64,000 bases of DNA from Geodermatophilus sp. DSM 44513 (GCF_032460525.1 NZ_CP135963.1:4092001-4156000); one strand, 5' to 3'; shown: positions 50,586-59,450, counted from the stretch's first letter. Program-made: numbers and translations. Notes: a model not told the origin generated them from the sequence alone.

Positions 50586-51554
50586 ATGACGACAACTCTC
50601 CGGTCGCCGGTCCGCCCGCCTCAGTCCCAGACCAGGGCGTGGCCCCAGCCGGCGGGCGACCATCTGTTCACGCCGCGCCGGAGGGCCGGGCGGCCCTCCT
50701 TCTCCGCGCTGCGCCGAAGCTGGAACGGCATCAAGACCGCGGTGCTGCTGGCCGGCCTGGGCGGCCTGCTGGTGCTGCTCGGCGCCCAGTTCGGGCAGGT
50801 CGGCGCGGTCGTCGGCCTGCTCCTCGGTCTGGCCGCGGTGGCCGGCTCGTACTGGTACTCCGACCGCCTGGCACTGATGGCCGCCCGCGCCGTCCCGGTG
50901 GGCCCCGACGACTTCCCGACCTACCACCGCATCGTGCGGGAGCTGACCGCCGAGGCCGGGCTGCCCATGCCGCGGCTGTACGTGACGCCGGACGCGCAGC
51001 CGAACGCGTTCGCCACCGGGCGCAACCCCCGGCACGCCGCGGTCGCGGTGACCCGAGGCCTGCTCGACCTGCTCGACGCCCGGGAGCTGCGCGCCGTGCT
51101 GGCGCACGAACTCGCGCACGTCGGCAACCGCGACATCCTGATCACGTCGGTCGCCGCGGCGCTGGCCACCGGCATCAGCTTCCTGGCCAACCTGGTCGGG
51201 ATGCTCCCGTTCTTCGGGTCGTCCGAGGACGACGAGGACCCCGGCCCGCTCGCGGCGATGGTCGCTCTCCTGGTCGCGCCGATCGCCGCGGCGCTGCTGC
51301 AGCTGGCGCTGTCCCGCAGCCGGGAATTCGAGGCCGACCGCACCGGCGCCGAGCTCAGCGGCGACGGTCCCGCCCTCGCCAGCGCGCTGGCCAAGATCGA
51401 CCGGGTCGCGCGGCGGCTCCCCATGCCGGTGGAACCGGCCCAAGCGTCGAAGTACCTGGTGCACCCGCTGGCCGGCGGTGCGTCATGGACGGCGCTGTTC
51501 ATGACCCACCCGCCGGTCGAGAAGCGGATCGCCCGGCTGGTCGATCACCGGTGA
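50586..51554 (+). CDS. htpX: HtpX-like membrane metalloprotease (M48)
   Basis: A 322-residue zinc protease. A polar N-terminus of about 45 residues precedes two membrane helices (KTAVLLAGLGGLLVLLGAQF, GAVVGLLLGLAAVAGSYWY). The zinc site HELAH is at 174-178 in LAHELAHVGNRDI, and the third ligand is in REFEADRTGAEL. Two more helices lie between (ISFLANLVGMLPFF, LLVAPIAAALLQLAL). It degrades misfolded membrane proteins and overlaps in function with FtsH, encoded divergently next to it. AAAGGGAGG is 6 bp before ATG 50586, better than the ATG at 50580. A deleted copy lies at 19274. Confidence 0.93.
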   Translation: MTTTLRSPVRPPQSQTRAWPQPAGDHLFTPRRRAGRPSFSALRRSWNGIKTAVLLAGLGGLLVLLGAQFGQVGAVVGLLLGLAAVAGSYWYSDRLALMAARAVPVGPDDFPTYHRIVRELTAEAGLPMPRLYVTPDAQPNAFATGRNPRHAAVAVTRGLLDLLDARELRAVLAHELAHVGNRDILITSVAAALATGISFLANLVGMLPFFGSSEDDEDPGPLAAMVALLVAPIAAALLQLALSRSREFEADRTGAELSGDGPALASALAKIDRVARRLPMPVEPAQASKYLVHPLAGGASWTALFMTHPPVEKRIARLVDHR

Positions 51555-51623
51555 CCACGCTGGGGCCGGCGTCCTGCAGCGGCAGGCCGCCGGCCCCGTC
51601 GTCGGCGCCCGGGACGGAGATCG

Positions 51624-51836
51624 TTACCTGCGGAACAGGGACAGCACGACGCTCGCGACGACGGAGACGATGAGCATCGACACCACAGGGATGTACACGC
51701 GGGTGTTCTCCCGCTCGATCCGGATGTCCCCGGGCAGGCGCCCGAACCAGGACAGCCCACCAGACCAAGCCAAGACCCCTACGACGAGCACCGCGAACCC
51801 GACGACGACCAGCAGCGGACCGACATCCCGACCCAT
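51624..51836 (-). CDS. DUF2905 small membrane protein
   Basis: About 70 residues with two membrane helices: VGPLLVVVGFAVLVVGVLAW, then WFGRLPGDIRIERENTRVYI between them, and VVSMLIVSVVASVVLSLFRR. The loop with GRLPGDIRIERENTRVYIPV is diagnostic of the DUF2905 family. Function unknown. Start uncertain (GTG 51842 or ATG 51836). Confidence 0.85.
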   Translation of the reverse strand: MGRDVGPLLVVVGFAVLVVGVLAWSGGLSWFGRLPGDIRIERENTRVYIPVVSMLIVSVVASVVLSLFRR

Positions 51837-51899
51837 CCCCACCCCCAGCCATCCAACCCTCCTGCGAGGACAGTGACCGATTCATCGACGCGGGCTGCT

Positions 51900-52919
51900 T
51901 CATCGACGCGGGCTGCTGCCCGCGGCCGCCTCCCCCTCATGCTCATGCTGACGCAGCGAACCGGCGTGGGCCCGAGCAGTCGGATCACGGCGAACCTTGA
52001 TGACGCTCGCCACGGTCGCCACCAGCAAGATGACAAGTATGACGGTGAGCGAGAGCCAGGTGGGCACCTCGGGCACCCGATCATCGATGGTGTGCCCCCA
52101 GTGCAGGACCAACTTGACACCGATGAACGCCAGGATCAGGGCCAATCCGGTGGACAGGTAGACCAGCCGGTCGAGCAGGCCCTTCACCAGGAAGTACAGC
52201 GCCCGCAGCCCGAGCAGGGCAAAGGCGTTCGCAACGAAGACCAGGTAAGGCTCCTGGGTGACGCCGAACACCGCCGGAATTGAGTCCAGGGCGAAGAGCA
52301 GATCCGTGCCCCCAATGGCCAGGAGCACCAGCAACAGGGGCGTGGCGACGACACGGCCGTCCAACCGGGTGAGCAGCTTGCCACCCACGTACTCGTCGGT
52401 GAGCGGCAACGTGCGGCGAGCGAGCCGCACGATGCCGTTGTCCTGAACCTCGGGGTCCTCGTTGCGGTGACGGAACAACTGCACCGCCGTCCAGAGCAGC
52501 AGCAGACCGAACACCAGGAACATGAACGAGAACAGACTCAGCAGGGCGGCACCGATGGCGATGAAGACCGCGCGCATGATCAGCGCGACGATGATGCCGA
52601 AGGTCAGCACCTTGTGCTGATGCTCCTCGGGGACCGCGAACGTCGTCATGATGACGGCGAAGACAAAGAGATTGTCGACCGACAGGCTCTTCTCCACGAC
52701 ATAGCCGGCGAAGTACTGCGCGCCGTACTCACCGCCCGCCCACGCGGCGAAGACCAGGCCGAAGACGATCGCCACGGCTATGTAGTACAGCGACCACGCG
52801 GCCGCCTCGCGAAAGCCCACCGCGTGTGGCCGCGCGGCGGCCAACGACAGATCCAGCGCCAACAGCCCCACGATCACGCCGACCGTCAGCACCCAGACGG
52901 CCGTGCTGATCTCCAGCAC
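51900..52919 (-). CDS. terC: TerC-family membrane protein (Alx-like)
   Basis: A 339-residue protein with about nine helices. The TerC signature is present: GYVVEKSLSVDNLFVFAVIM with the acidic DN pair, and GGTDLLFALDSIPAVFGVTQ. The family exports metals such as Mn2+ and is linked to tellurite and alkaline stress. GGGGAGG lies close before GTG 52919. The C-terminal 30 residues are polar with a His-rich patch (RQHEHEGEAAAG). I looked for a yybP-ykoY manganese riboswitch upstream and did not see one. Confidence 0.88.
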   Translation of the reverse strand: MLEISTAVWVLTVGVIVGLLALDLSLAAARPHAVGFREAAAWSLYYIAVAIVFGLVFAAWAGGEYGAQYFAGYVVEKSLSVDNLFVFAVIMTTFAVPEEHQHKVLTFGIIVALIMRAVFIAIGAALLSLFSFMFLVFGLLLLWTAVQLFRHRNEDPEVQDNGIVRLARRTLPLTDEYVGGKLLTRLDGRVVATPLLLVLLAIGGTDLLFALDSIPAVFGVTQEPYLVFVANAFALLGLRALYFLVKGLLDRLVYLSTGLALILAFIGVKLVLHWGHTIDDRVPEVPTWLSLTVILVILLVATVASVIKVRRDPTARAHAGSLRQHEHEGEAAAGSSPRR

Positions 52920-53116
52920 CCCGACCTCCCCGCGGCTCGCACAGCAGCTCGTCAGCCCCGACGTCACTCATCGACAGCGCCGAGCAGTGCCGGACCTCGA
53001 GGCCCCTCCTGATCAAAGGAGCCTGCGCCGGGGCGTCGCAGGGGCATTCTCGCATCACCCCCGAGGTCAACGCCCGCCGTGGCACCCACACGCGACACAG
53101 GGACACCGCCTGCTGG

Positions 53117-53980
53117 CTACGTAGCCCGTTCGCTGGTCGGCACGATCAACACCGGCCGCTGAGCCCGGTGGGCCACGGCCTTGGCGACGTTCCCGAGCAG
53201 GGTCTTGGGACCAGCCGATCGCCCGCTCGACCCGACCACGATGACTCCGGCGTGGTGCTGCCGGGCACAGCCGCACAACGCGTCGGCGATGCCATGCGCT
53301 CCACGTCCGCGCCTTGCCGCGGTCACGATGTCGGCCCCGGTGACGTCGACATCGTCGTCGTCACCGCTCTCAACCCGCACCCGAATCATGCGGCGCCCCA
53401 CGAAGATCTCCGAGGCTCGCGCTCGAGCGTCAGCGGAGGCTGCCGAGCCGTCATCGCCGACCACAACGGGGCCCTCAGAGGCAGCCGCCCATTCCGCGGT
53501 GGTGAGGGGATGCGGCACCACCAGTACGGGCACCGGACTGACATGCAGGACCAGGTCGGAGACGCTTCCCAGCATCGCCTTCAGCCCGCTCAAGCCCCGT
53601 GCACCCACAACGACCATGGCGCTGCTGTGCTGCTCGGCCAGACGGGCGAACTGATATCCGACCCCGCCGAAGCAGCGCTCCACCAGCGGCTGCGCCGGCC
53701 ATCCCGCGGGCTCGGCCACGGCAACTCCCAGTGCCGCCACTCGCCGAGCCTCCGCCAGGCCTTCCCGCTCCAAAGCCTCGCTCAGCTCGTCAACGGTTTC
53801 GGCCTCGCTACGCAAGCGATGACGCAGCTCCGGAAAGTCATAAGGGGGCTCCCACAGGTAAACCACGTGGGCTGCGGCCCCCGGCACCAGCCGAGCAGCT
53901 GCCTGGATAGCAGTGGCGGCGCTCAACGATCCGTCATAGCCCACCAGCACGGGCACCTCGGAGGCAACCATGTCGATCAT
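53117..53980 (-). CDS. Tandem universal stress protein
   Basis: About 287 residues with two Usp domains. Domain 1 starts VPVLVGYDGSLSAATAIQAA and ends GARGLSGLKAMLGSVSDLVL, the ATP-binding G-2x-G-9x-G(S) loop. Domain 2 starts PVVVGDDGSAASADARARA and ends GSSGRSAGPKTLLGNVAKAV. Domain 2 has a shortened middle rich in Asp. Tandem Usp proteins of actinobacteria bind ATP and respond to hypoxia or dormancy. Starts at 53980 and 53971 are equally likely; no clear ribosome-binding site. Confidence 0.87.
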   Translation of the reverse strand: MIDMVASEVPVLVGYDGSLSAATAIQAAARLVPGAAAHVVYLWEPPYDFPELRHRLRSEAETVDELSEALEREGLAEARRVAALGVAVAEPAGWPAQPLVERCFGGVGYQFARLAEQHSSAMVVVGARGLSGLKAMLGSVSDLVLHVSPVPVLVVPHPLTTAEWAAASEGPVVVGDDGSAASADARARASEIFVGRRMIRVRVESGDDDDVDVTGADIVTAARRGRGAHGIADALCGCARQHHAGVIVVGSSGRSAGPKTLLGNVAKAVAHRAQRPVLIVPTSERAT

Positions 53981-54089
53981 CCAAGCAGTATGGCGAGAGG
54001 CGACCCGCATGGGGCCAACGGACCTGCAGGCAAAGTCGCTATGTACTACAGGGCTAAAGCGCTAGGCGACATCTGCAGTCTAGGGTCAA

Positions 54090-54360
54090 GTGGTCCGACC
54101 CGCCGACGGCTTGGGCGGTGGGCCAGACACAGCATCCATGGTGCCGTAGGCGACCCCGGCCAGGGGAAGGGGCTGCGGAGCGCTTGCGGGATTGAGCAAC
54201 AACATGAAGCAGCTGTTCTGCAGCCGTCAGCCGCGGCGGTCTGGCTCAGGAATGCCGGCACGTTGAGGAACACCGCCAAGGCTTCGGCGTGCCCACCCAT
54301 CCACTCCCGATCCGTCATCTGCACCCCCGCGCGGAAGAGCGTGCCCCAGCGGCTGGCGGG
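54090..54360 (-). pseudogene. glgX: Second glgX remnant
   Basis: Reading down from 54360, the frame gives RWGTLFRAGVQMTDREWMGG and HAEALAVFLN, matching [19 protein letters not shown] of the larger glgX remnant at 37280. In another frame follows CFMLLLNPASAPQPLPLAGV, which matches the next GlgX segment ([11 protein letters not shown] and so on). About 90 codons are left, with at least one frameshift. It is not a copy of the other remnant's exact sequence, so it derives from a separate glgX. Confidence 0.65.
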
Positions 54361-54378
54361 CCTTGACAGAGAGGTGTC

Positions 54379-54580
54379 GTGGCGCGCTGGTGGCGGACCG
54401 ACGAGCAGGACGTCGAGGCGGCGCAGACCCTCGAGTCGATGCCGGTGGCGCTTCTCGAGCTTTACACCAACTGTGCGTGCGCTTGGTCAACACGCAGGTC
54501 AGGGCGCTGGTCGGCTACGCGCGTGATGAGCTTGTTGGGCGGTCGCACTCGGAGGCGTTCCCATCAGGCAGCATTCACAT
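54379..54580 (+). pseudogene. PAS-domain gene fragment
   Basis: One frame gives VEAAQTLESMPVALLELYTN, the usual lead-in to a PAS domain. The next frame continues with VRLVNTQVRALVGYARDELV and GRSHSEAF, the central PAS helix and GY..(D/E)ELVG turn. One frameshift near 54472 separates them, and no sensor or output domain follows. The next sequence to 54801 is featureless. Confidence 0.6.
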
Positions 54581-54801
54581 GGCCGTGCTCGAGGCTGGGC
54601 CGATGAGCGCGATGCCCTACAAGACCACGGCGAGCCAGCAGCCAGTGCCGGGACGACCCCCCCGGTACCAGAATCCGGACCGGACAGGTCATACGGAACG
54701 CCCTTTACGCGCCATCCCACCTTGACTGCACCGTGTTCCGGTGAGATGTGCCGCGATCGTGTCCGCTGGTGACACGATCGCGGCCGTCCTAACCTGCAGG
54801 C

Positions 54802-55134
54802 GTGCCCGATTCGCGACCGGTCACCGAGGTCGACGCCGCGCGCATCCGCGCCGCTGTGGCGGCCGTGCACAAGGCGCAGCAGGCGCTGGAGAAGGCCGTG
54901 GCACAGGCGCTGAAGAACGGCGCGTCGGTGCGGTCGGTCGCCGAACTGGGTCTGTCGGCGAACACGGTGCAGAAGTACGGGCGGGCACACGGCTGGCCCA
55001 CCGCGGAGAACCGCGAACGGTTCTACGAGTCCCGCTACGACCGCGAAGAGCGGGAGGCCGCGGCCGACTCGCGGCGATTCACGGCGACTGTAGGGCGGCC
55101 CCACCAGCAGCGGCGCCGTGCCGGTGAGGCCTGA
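54802..55134 (+). CDS. Small helical protein, possibly DNA-binding
   Basis: A 110-residue, strongly helical and charged protein: AARIRAAVAAVHKAQQALEK, then NGASVRSVAELGLSANTVQK, which has a helix-turn-helix look (ASVRSVAELGLSANTVQKYG). The tail is Arg/Glu-rich. It starts with GTG 54802. Not assigned to a named family. It is the only intact gene between the USP gene and the GAF-ANTAR gene. Confidence 0.62.
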   Translation: MPDSRPVTEVDAARIRAAVAAVHKAQQALEKAVAQALKNGASVRSVAELGLSANTVQKYGRAHGWPTAENRERFYESRYDREEREAAADSRRFTATVGRPHQQRRRAGEA

Positions 55135-55390
55135 CCGCGCGAGGCTCGGTGCTGAACTTCGTCGGCTGGCCGTGACGCTACGTGGCCTTTCCCCCTCACG
55201 CGGTGATCGAGGCAGGCGGTGACACGTTCACCGCGCGGCCCCCGTGGTGCGGGTAGGTTGCCCTCAGACGCCCGGGATATTCGAGCGTCAACCGTGCGTC
55301 CAACAGCGGCGTACCCAAGCGGACCCAGAAGGGTCCGCGGCCGAGGTCGCCACCGCCAGCCCCCGGTATCAGCAGACCGGAGGGCCCGCC

Positions 55391-56119
55391 GTGGCCGGCA
55401 ACCAAGACCAGCAACCCATCGCCCCCGCCGAAGCGCTGGAACGCCTGGGCCGGCTGTCCCTGCGGGAGCTGTCGATGGACACCCTGCTGCAGACGGTGGC
55501 CGACCTGACCAAGACGGTCATGCCCGGCAACCCCGAGGCCTCGGTGTTGCTGCTGGTCAAGGATCGGCCGACCACGGTGGTCTCCACCGGTCGGCTCGCC
55601 ACTGACCTCGATGAGACGCAGTGCGACGAGGGGCACGGTCCCTGCCTGCACGCGGCCCGCACCGGCGAAGTCACCGTGGTTCCCGATACCCGCGCCGATG
55701 ACCGGTGGCCCGACTACCTGCCACGCGCCGTGGAGCACGGCAACCTCAGTTCCCTGTCGATCCCGCTGGTGATCGACCCGGACGAGCAGGTCACCGGGGC
55801 GCTAAACATCTACGCCCGCCGCCCGCACGCCTTCGACGAGGCCAGCCGGTCGGTGGCCACCCGGTTCGCGCCCTACGCCGCGGTCGCCGCCGGCAACCTG
55901 TACGCCTATCAGACCGCGCGGGACATGGCCGCCAACCTGCAGACCGCGCTGGAGTCCCGCACCATCATCGACCAGGCGAAGGGCATCCTGATGGAGCGCT
56001 ACAAGCTGAGCGCCGACCGGGCCTTCCAACTGCTGGCTCGGGCCTCGATGACGACCAACCGGAAGCTCCGCGACATCGCCGACCACCTGGTGCGAACCGG
56101 CGAGCTGCCGATGCCCTGA
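55391..56119 (+). CDS. GAF-ANTAR regulator
   Basis: A 242-residue protein. The GAF domain spans about residues 15-165 (VADLTKTVMPGNPEASVLLL, DEGHGPCLHAARTGEVTVVP, SSLSIPLVIDPDEQVTGALN). The ANTAR RNA-binding domain ends the protein (LESRTIIDQAKGILMERYKL then AFQLLARASMTTNRKLRDIA). ANTAR proteins bind paired hairpins in mRNA leaders and prevent termination. GGAGGG lies 6 bp before GTG 55391. The frame is open further upstream, but the residues there look random. Target transcripts are unknown. Confidence 0.9.
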   Translation: MAGNQDQQPIAPAEALERLGRLSLRELSMDTLLQTVADLTKTVMPGNPEASVLLLVKDRPTTVVSTGRLATDLDETQCDEGHGPCLHAARTGEVTVVPDTRADDRWPDYLPRAVEHGNLSSLSIPLVIDPDEQVTGALNIYARRPHAFDEASRSVATRFAPYAAVAAGNLYAYQTARDMAANLQTALESRTIIDQAKGILMERYKLSADRAFQLLARASMTTNRKLRDIADHLVRTGELPMP

Positions 56120-56201
56120 CCCCACGGGGGAACCAGCCGTCCACTACCGCAGGGCTCAGCCAAGACGCTGCCGAGCCCAAGCCCCCGGGGATCCTCGTCA
56201 T

Positions 56202-56231
56202 CCGCCGCCACCTCCCGGGAGGTGGCGGCGG
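56202..56231. repeat. Perfect 30-bp palindrome
   Basis: Two 15-bp arms with no spacer (56202-56216 and 56217-56231, centre CCTCCCGGGAGG). It lies about 80 bp after the GAF-ANTAR stop codon. As RNA it would need a 4-base loop and would leave a 13-bp stem. Confidence 0.8.
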
Positions 56232-56234
56232 CCA

Positions 56235-56270
56235 GGCCCCGCCGCTCCAGACGCACGGGGCGGCGGGGCC
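56235..56270 (+). terminator. Hairpin, likely terminator of the GAF-ANTAR gene
   Basis: An 11-bp perfect stem (56235-56245 with 56260-56270), 14-base loop, followed by GCCCTTTGTC, a weak T-rich tail. Together with the preceding palindrome it forms a double-hairpin terminator. Confidence 0.65.
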
Positions 56271-56642
56271 GCCCTTTGTCTCACACCCAGAAGCCGGGCC
56301 TCCCGCCACGTGCCCCGACGCCGGAACCTCTCCTTTGTGCGCCGACCGACCCCGGCCTCCTCGGCGGCCGCCCTCCGATTAGGAGGTGAAGACCCCGTCG
56401 AGCCCACGTTGCCTACACCGGAAAACGAAGGAGTCGCCCCCGAAGCGCACACCCGGATCACGCATCAAGCGGCCCGCATTCGCCGCCTGGATGTCGACCA
56501 AAATATCCGCCCCCGAGCGTCTCCCGGCGGGAGCGGGCATGGTGACACCCCCGGCCCCGGTCGCGCCTGATCTCTTCGGCTGGTTCCCTGTTCCCCAGTA
56601 CCGCGCACAGTCCACGATGGGGCGCTGAGGTGAGCGGAGGAT

Positions 56643-57071
56643 ATGACCGAGGTGTCCGAGTCCTGGGCGCAACTGCCGCCACCCCAGGTTCATGGCGAAA
56701 TCTGGCAGCGGGACTTGTCCTCCGTGGCTCAGCTACCCGCGGCACGAGCCGCCCTACGTGACATGTTGGCCACCTCCGTGCCCGCTCATGCCGATGATTC
56801 GCTGGAGGAGCGATTCCTGCTCACCTTTGAAGAGCTGGCTTCCAATGGGCTGCGACACGGCGGGCGCCCGGTGCAAGCTCGCGTGGTCGTCGCTGAAGAC
56901 GGTCTGCTCATCGAGGTCAGCGACTCGGTGACCGAGCGACCGCCGAAGCTAGCCGTAGGGCGAGATCCACGTTTCGGCGGCCTGGGCCTGTACTTGGTGT
57001 CCCGCCTCACCTCAACGCACGGTTGGCACATCGCCGCCGGCCGAAAACATGTCTGGGCCTGCTGCCGGTAA
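56643..57071 (+). CDS. HATPase_c protein (RsbW-like anti-sigma kinase)
   Basis: A 142-residue GHKL ATPase: RFLLTFEELASNGLRHGGRP has the N-box (ELASNGLRH), IEVSDSVTERPPKL the DxG region in degenerate form, and DPRFGGLGLYLVSRLTSTHG the G2 box. This is the size and layout of single-domain RsbW/SpoIIAB-type kinases, which bind sigma factors and phosphorylate STAS antagonists. GGAGG precedes the ATG. No sigma gene is adjacent, so it would work in trans with the STAS protein (23042) and the SpoIIE-type phosphatase (35867), which is inference. Confidence 0.83.
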   Translation: MTEVSESWAQLPPPQVHGEIWQRDLSSVAQLPAARAALRDMLATSVPAHADDSLEERFLLTFEELASNGLRHGGRPVQARVVVAEDGLLIEVSDSVTERPPKLAVGRDPRFGGLGLYLVSRLTSTHGWHIAAGRKHVWACCR

Positions 57072-57419
57072 CGCGACGCCGTCTCACACAGGAAGAGTCC
57101 GGCGCATGCGAGATTGTTCAGCTTCCGTGACCGGGCCACGACCGCCGCGCCGGCGGGAAATGAACCAGCTCGGAATTGACGCCCCCTCGCTGGAGTGCGC
57201 GCCCCGAGAGTGGACCGCTGTGGGGACAGAGCGCGGCCTCTGTTGCAGCCGTCGAGGAAGCCGACGAAATTGTTCCTGACCGATGATCGTTCGGCCTGTT
57301 GGCGTCGAAGTGCACGCCGGCATCCCCATTGCCGCCAACCCCATCGTCGACGGGGGCACCCGAGAGTCTCTATGAGGCCGCGCAATTCACTGGGCCAAGA
57401 GGTGAGGCGCGTCGTGTCC
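57072..57419. other. Gene-free stretch
   Basis: About 350 bp between the convergent HATPase gene and the next minus-strand gene. I see no protein-like frame, no hairpin and no promoter. Confidence 0.4.
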
Positions 57420-58046
57420 CTACCGAGGCCGCTGACCGCCGTCCAGCGGGCCGGGCTTCGAGCCATCGGTGCCGGCGCGCGTCGACGCCTCGCGAGGCGT
57501 CGAAGGGCCGGTTGGTGGACGGTCTGCACGTGGGGCAGCAGAGGACAGCCCGACAGTCGACGAACCGATAGATGACGGACTGGTAGACGGGGCGGCAGCG
57601 CGCGGGCCGAGCGGTGACTGCCCGGCGGCCTGCCCACGGGCAGACTCGGGCTGCGCGGTGCTGACTGGCGCGGCCGTGGGCAGGGGTTTCTTCCCATAGC
57701 GGCTGCCGATGGTCACCAGTAGCCACACGACGCCGGAGATGAGGAAGAGGTTGCGCGGCACGGCAACGCCGGAGAATCCCAGCACGAAGGGGGTCACGAT
57801 GAGCAAAAGCGCCAACACCACGTCGAAGAGGACATGTACCGCCGGCGGCAGCTGCTTCACCAGACCGGTCGGGCTCTCGCTGGTGGCGGCGATGACAAGG
57901 AAGACGACTCCGGAAGCGATCGAGGCCGCCGTCGCCAGCCCCTCATCGGTGAATCCGAAAAGGAACGGTGCGGCGACGAACAGGACGCCAACCAGGTACT
58001 CAAGCAGGCCCTGTAGGGCCTGAGGGATGGGACCCTCGCGCAGCAT
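57420..58046 (-). CDS. Duplicated two-helix membrane protein (SPW-like) with Pro/Ser tail
   Basis: About 208 residues. Two similar halves each carry two helices: ALQGLLEYLVGVLFVAAPFL with AASIASGVVFLVIAAT, and VLFDVVLALLLIVTPFVLGF with LFLISGVVWLLVTIGS. This is the pattern of SPW-repeat proteins. From about residue 120 the chain is Pro/Ser/Ala-rich and probably disordered. Start ATG 58046 was chosen because the residues upstream look random. Function unknown. Confidence 0.7.
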   Translation of the reverse strand: MLREGPIPQALQGLLEYLVGVLFVAAPFLFGFTDEGLATAASIASGVVFLVIAATSESPTGLVKQLPPAVHVLFDVVLALLLIVTPFVLGFSGVAVPRNLFLISGVVWLLVTIGSRYGKKPLPTAAPVSTAQPESARGQAAGQSPLGPRAAAPSTSPSSIGSSTVGLSSAAPRADRPPTGPSTPREASTRAGTDGSKPGPLDGGQRPR

Positions 58047-58507
58047 GCACACAGCGTAGGCCCAACTCGCATCGCACAGTGACCGAGGAATCGCGTTCAT
58101 CATCAGCCGGTGTTCGGCGATGCGGCCGCAGCCGGAGTTGGCACTCGATCCGGCCGGCCTTGCGGCCGGCGAGGTCATTCGGTGCGGATGGGACCGCGGG
58201 TGGAGGTGCCTCGGGGGGATCGGCTCACGCCGCATCGTGAAAGGACTGTGTCCGGAAGGATTGCCCTGGAGGGAGGCCACCACTGGTCGGGGGCCGCCAC
58301 CAGTAGGCTGCGGCGAGACTGCCTGGCTCGCCCAGTACGTCGTGGCAACGCCAACTCTGTCAAGTCGCTGCTCCTTGGGGCTCGGGCGGACGTTGCGCCC
58401 TGCCGTTTACTCACACGGGGGCCTCTGCCGCGACCGGCATGGCGCTGCAGCCGCGTTCGGCGGCGTCGATTGACGCGTCCTCCCTGGGAGTGGCCACCTG
58501 GGTACAC
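58047..58507. other. Gene-free stretch left of the insertion sequence
   Basis: About 460 bp without a recognisable gene. It borders the target-site duplication of the IS element at 58508. Confidence 0.4.
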
Positions 58508-58521
58508 CTAGGACCTGTCTC

Positions 58522-59079
58522 TCAATGGCGTAGCCACAGCAGGATCGATGCGAGGACGACGGCGCCGCGGAAGACCGTGGCGTGTTTGTCGTAGCGGGTA
58601 GCGATACCGCGCCAGTTCTTGAGCTGGTTGAAGGCCCGCTCGACGACGTTGCGACCGCGGTAGGCGGCCTGGTCATAGCTGATCGGGCGGCCGCCGGCCG
58701 AGCCGCGTCGCCGCCGGTGGCCGGCCTGGTCGGACGGTTCGGGGATGACCGCGGTGATGCCCCGGGCCCGGAGGTGAGCGCGGTGGCCGCGGGCGGAGTA
58801 GGCCTTATCGGCCAGCACCGCCTGCGGGCGGGTCCGCGGGCGACCGGGGCCGCTGCGGGGAACCCGGATGCCGGCCATCAGTTCATCGAAGACCGGCGAG
58901 TCACCTCCCTGACCAGGGCCGATGAGTACGACCAGAGGCCGACCCTGGCCATCGACGGCCAGATGAGTCTTGGTCGACAGCCCGCCGCGGGAGCGACCGA
59001 TGCCGTGATCAGCCGGCTCCAGACACCGATTCCTGTAGTTCGGGTGAGCCCCCCGGGGTCCGGGCGGCGGTCGCGCCAT
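58522..59079 (-). CDS. IS5-family transposase, second frame
   Basis: About 185 residues with the rest of the DDE domain: GRSRGGLSTKTHLAVDGQGR, QAVLADKAYSARGHRAHLRA with the second Asp, and RNVVERAFNQLKNWRGIATR with the catalytic Glu. It is probably made as a fusion with the first frame by frameshifting rather than from its own ATG. Confidence 0.87.
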   Translation of the reverse strand: MARPPPGPRGAHPNYRNRCLEPADHGIGRSRGGLSTKTHLAVDGQGRPLVVLIGPGQGGDSPVFDELMAGIRVPRSGPGRPRTRPQAVLADKAYSARGHRAHLRARGITAVIPEPSDQAGHRRRRGSAGGRPISYDQAAYRGRNVVERAFNQLKNWRGIATRYDKHATVFRGAVVLASILLWLRH

Positions 59080-59404
59080 GCTGATGCACCCGGCTGATCG
59101 AGGAGTCGACCGCCACCCGCCAGTCCAGCCGCCCGGCGGCGTCGGCCTGAGCCTGCAGCGCGGTCAGGATCCGATCCCAGGTGCCGTCGGAGCTGAACCG
59201 GTGGTGGCGCTTCCACACGGTCTGCCACGGCCCGAACTCCGGCGGCAGATCACGCCAGGCGCACCCGGTCCGGTATCGGAAGAAGATCCCCTCGAGCACC
59301 TGACGGTGATCCCGAAAGGGCCGCCCCCGCACCCCGGCCGAGCTGGGCAGCAACGGCTCCAACTCCGCCCAATCCACCTCAGCAAGCACCGCTGAACGCG
59401 TCAT
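59009..59404 (-). CDS. IS5-family transposase, first frame
   Basis: About 131 residues: TRSAVLAEVDWAELEPLLPS, then DHRQVLEGIFFRYRTGCAWR with the tyrosine/helix motif of DUF4096, and DWRVAVDSSISRVHQHGATA carrying the first catalytic Asp of the DDE triad. It ends in the overlap with the second frame, where a C/G run (near 59050-59060) could serve as the slippage site. Start ATG 59404. Confidence 0.87.
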   Translation of the reverse strand: MTRSAVLAEVDWAELEPLLPSSAGVRGRPFRDHRQVLEGIFFRYRTGCAWRDLPPEFGPWQTVWKRHHRFSSDGTWDRILTALQAQADAAGRLDWRVAVDSSISRVHQHGATAARTPGGSPELQESVSGAG

Positions 59405-59450
59405 CCGCTCACCATCGACGACACTCACGCGCGGATTTGGGAGACACGCC

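Larger units (their letters stand above)
56120..56642. other. Gene-free stretch with terminator structures
   Basis: About 520 bp after the GAF-ANTAR gene. It contains the 30-bp palindrome and the second hairpin listed separately. A plus-strand frame from 56310 has no motif and ends in a proline-rich run. The HATPase promoter should lie in the last 150 bp. Confidence 0.5.
58512..59450 (-). mobile_element. IS5-family insertion sequence (IS427-like)
   Basis: About 939 bp with imperfect terminal inverted repeats. Reading inward from both ends the sequences are GACCTGTCTCTCAA and GGCGTGTCTCCCAA. Flanking CTAG at 58508-58511 and 59451-59454 is a 4-bp target duplication. Two overlapping frames encode the transposase, as in IS427-group elements that use programmed frameshifting. 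Both frames are intact, so the element could still be active. Confidence 0.87.

Noticed and set aside
52920..53110. Manganese (yybP-ykoY) riboswitch before terC
   Set aside because: The conserved blocks of that aptamer were not found; only ordinary GC-rich sequence.
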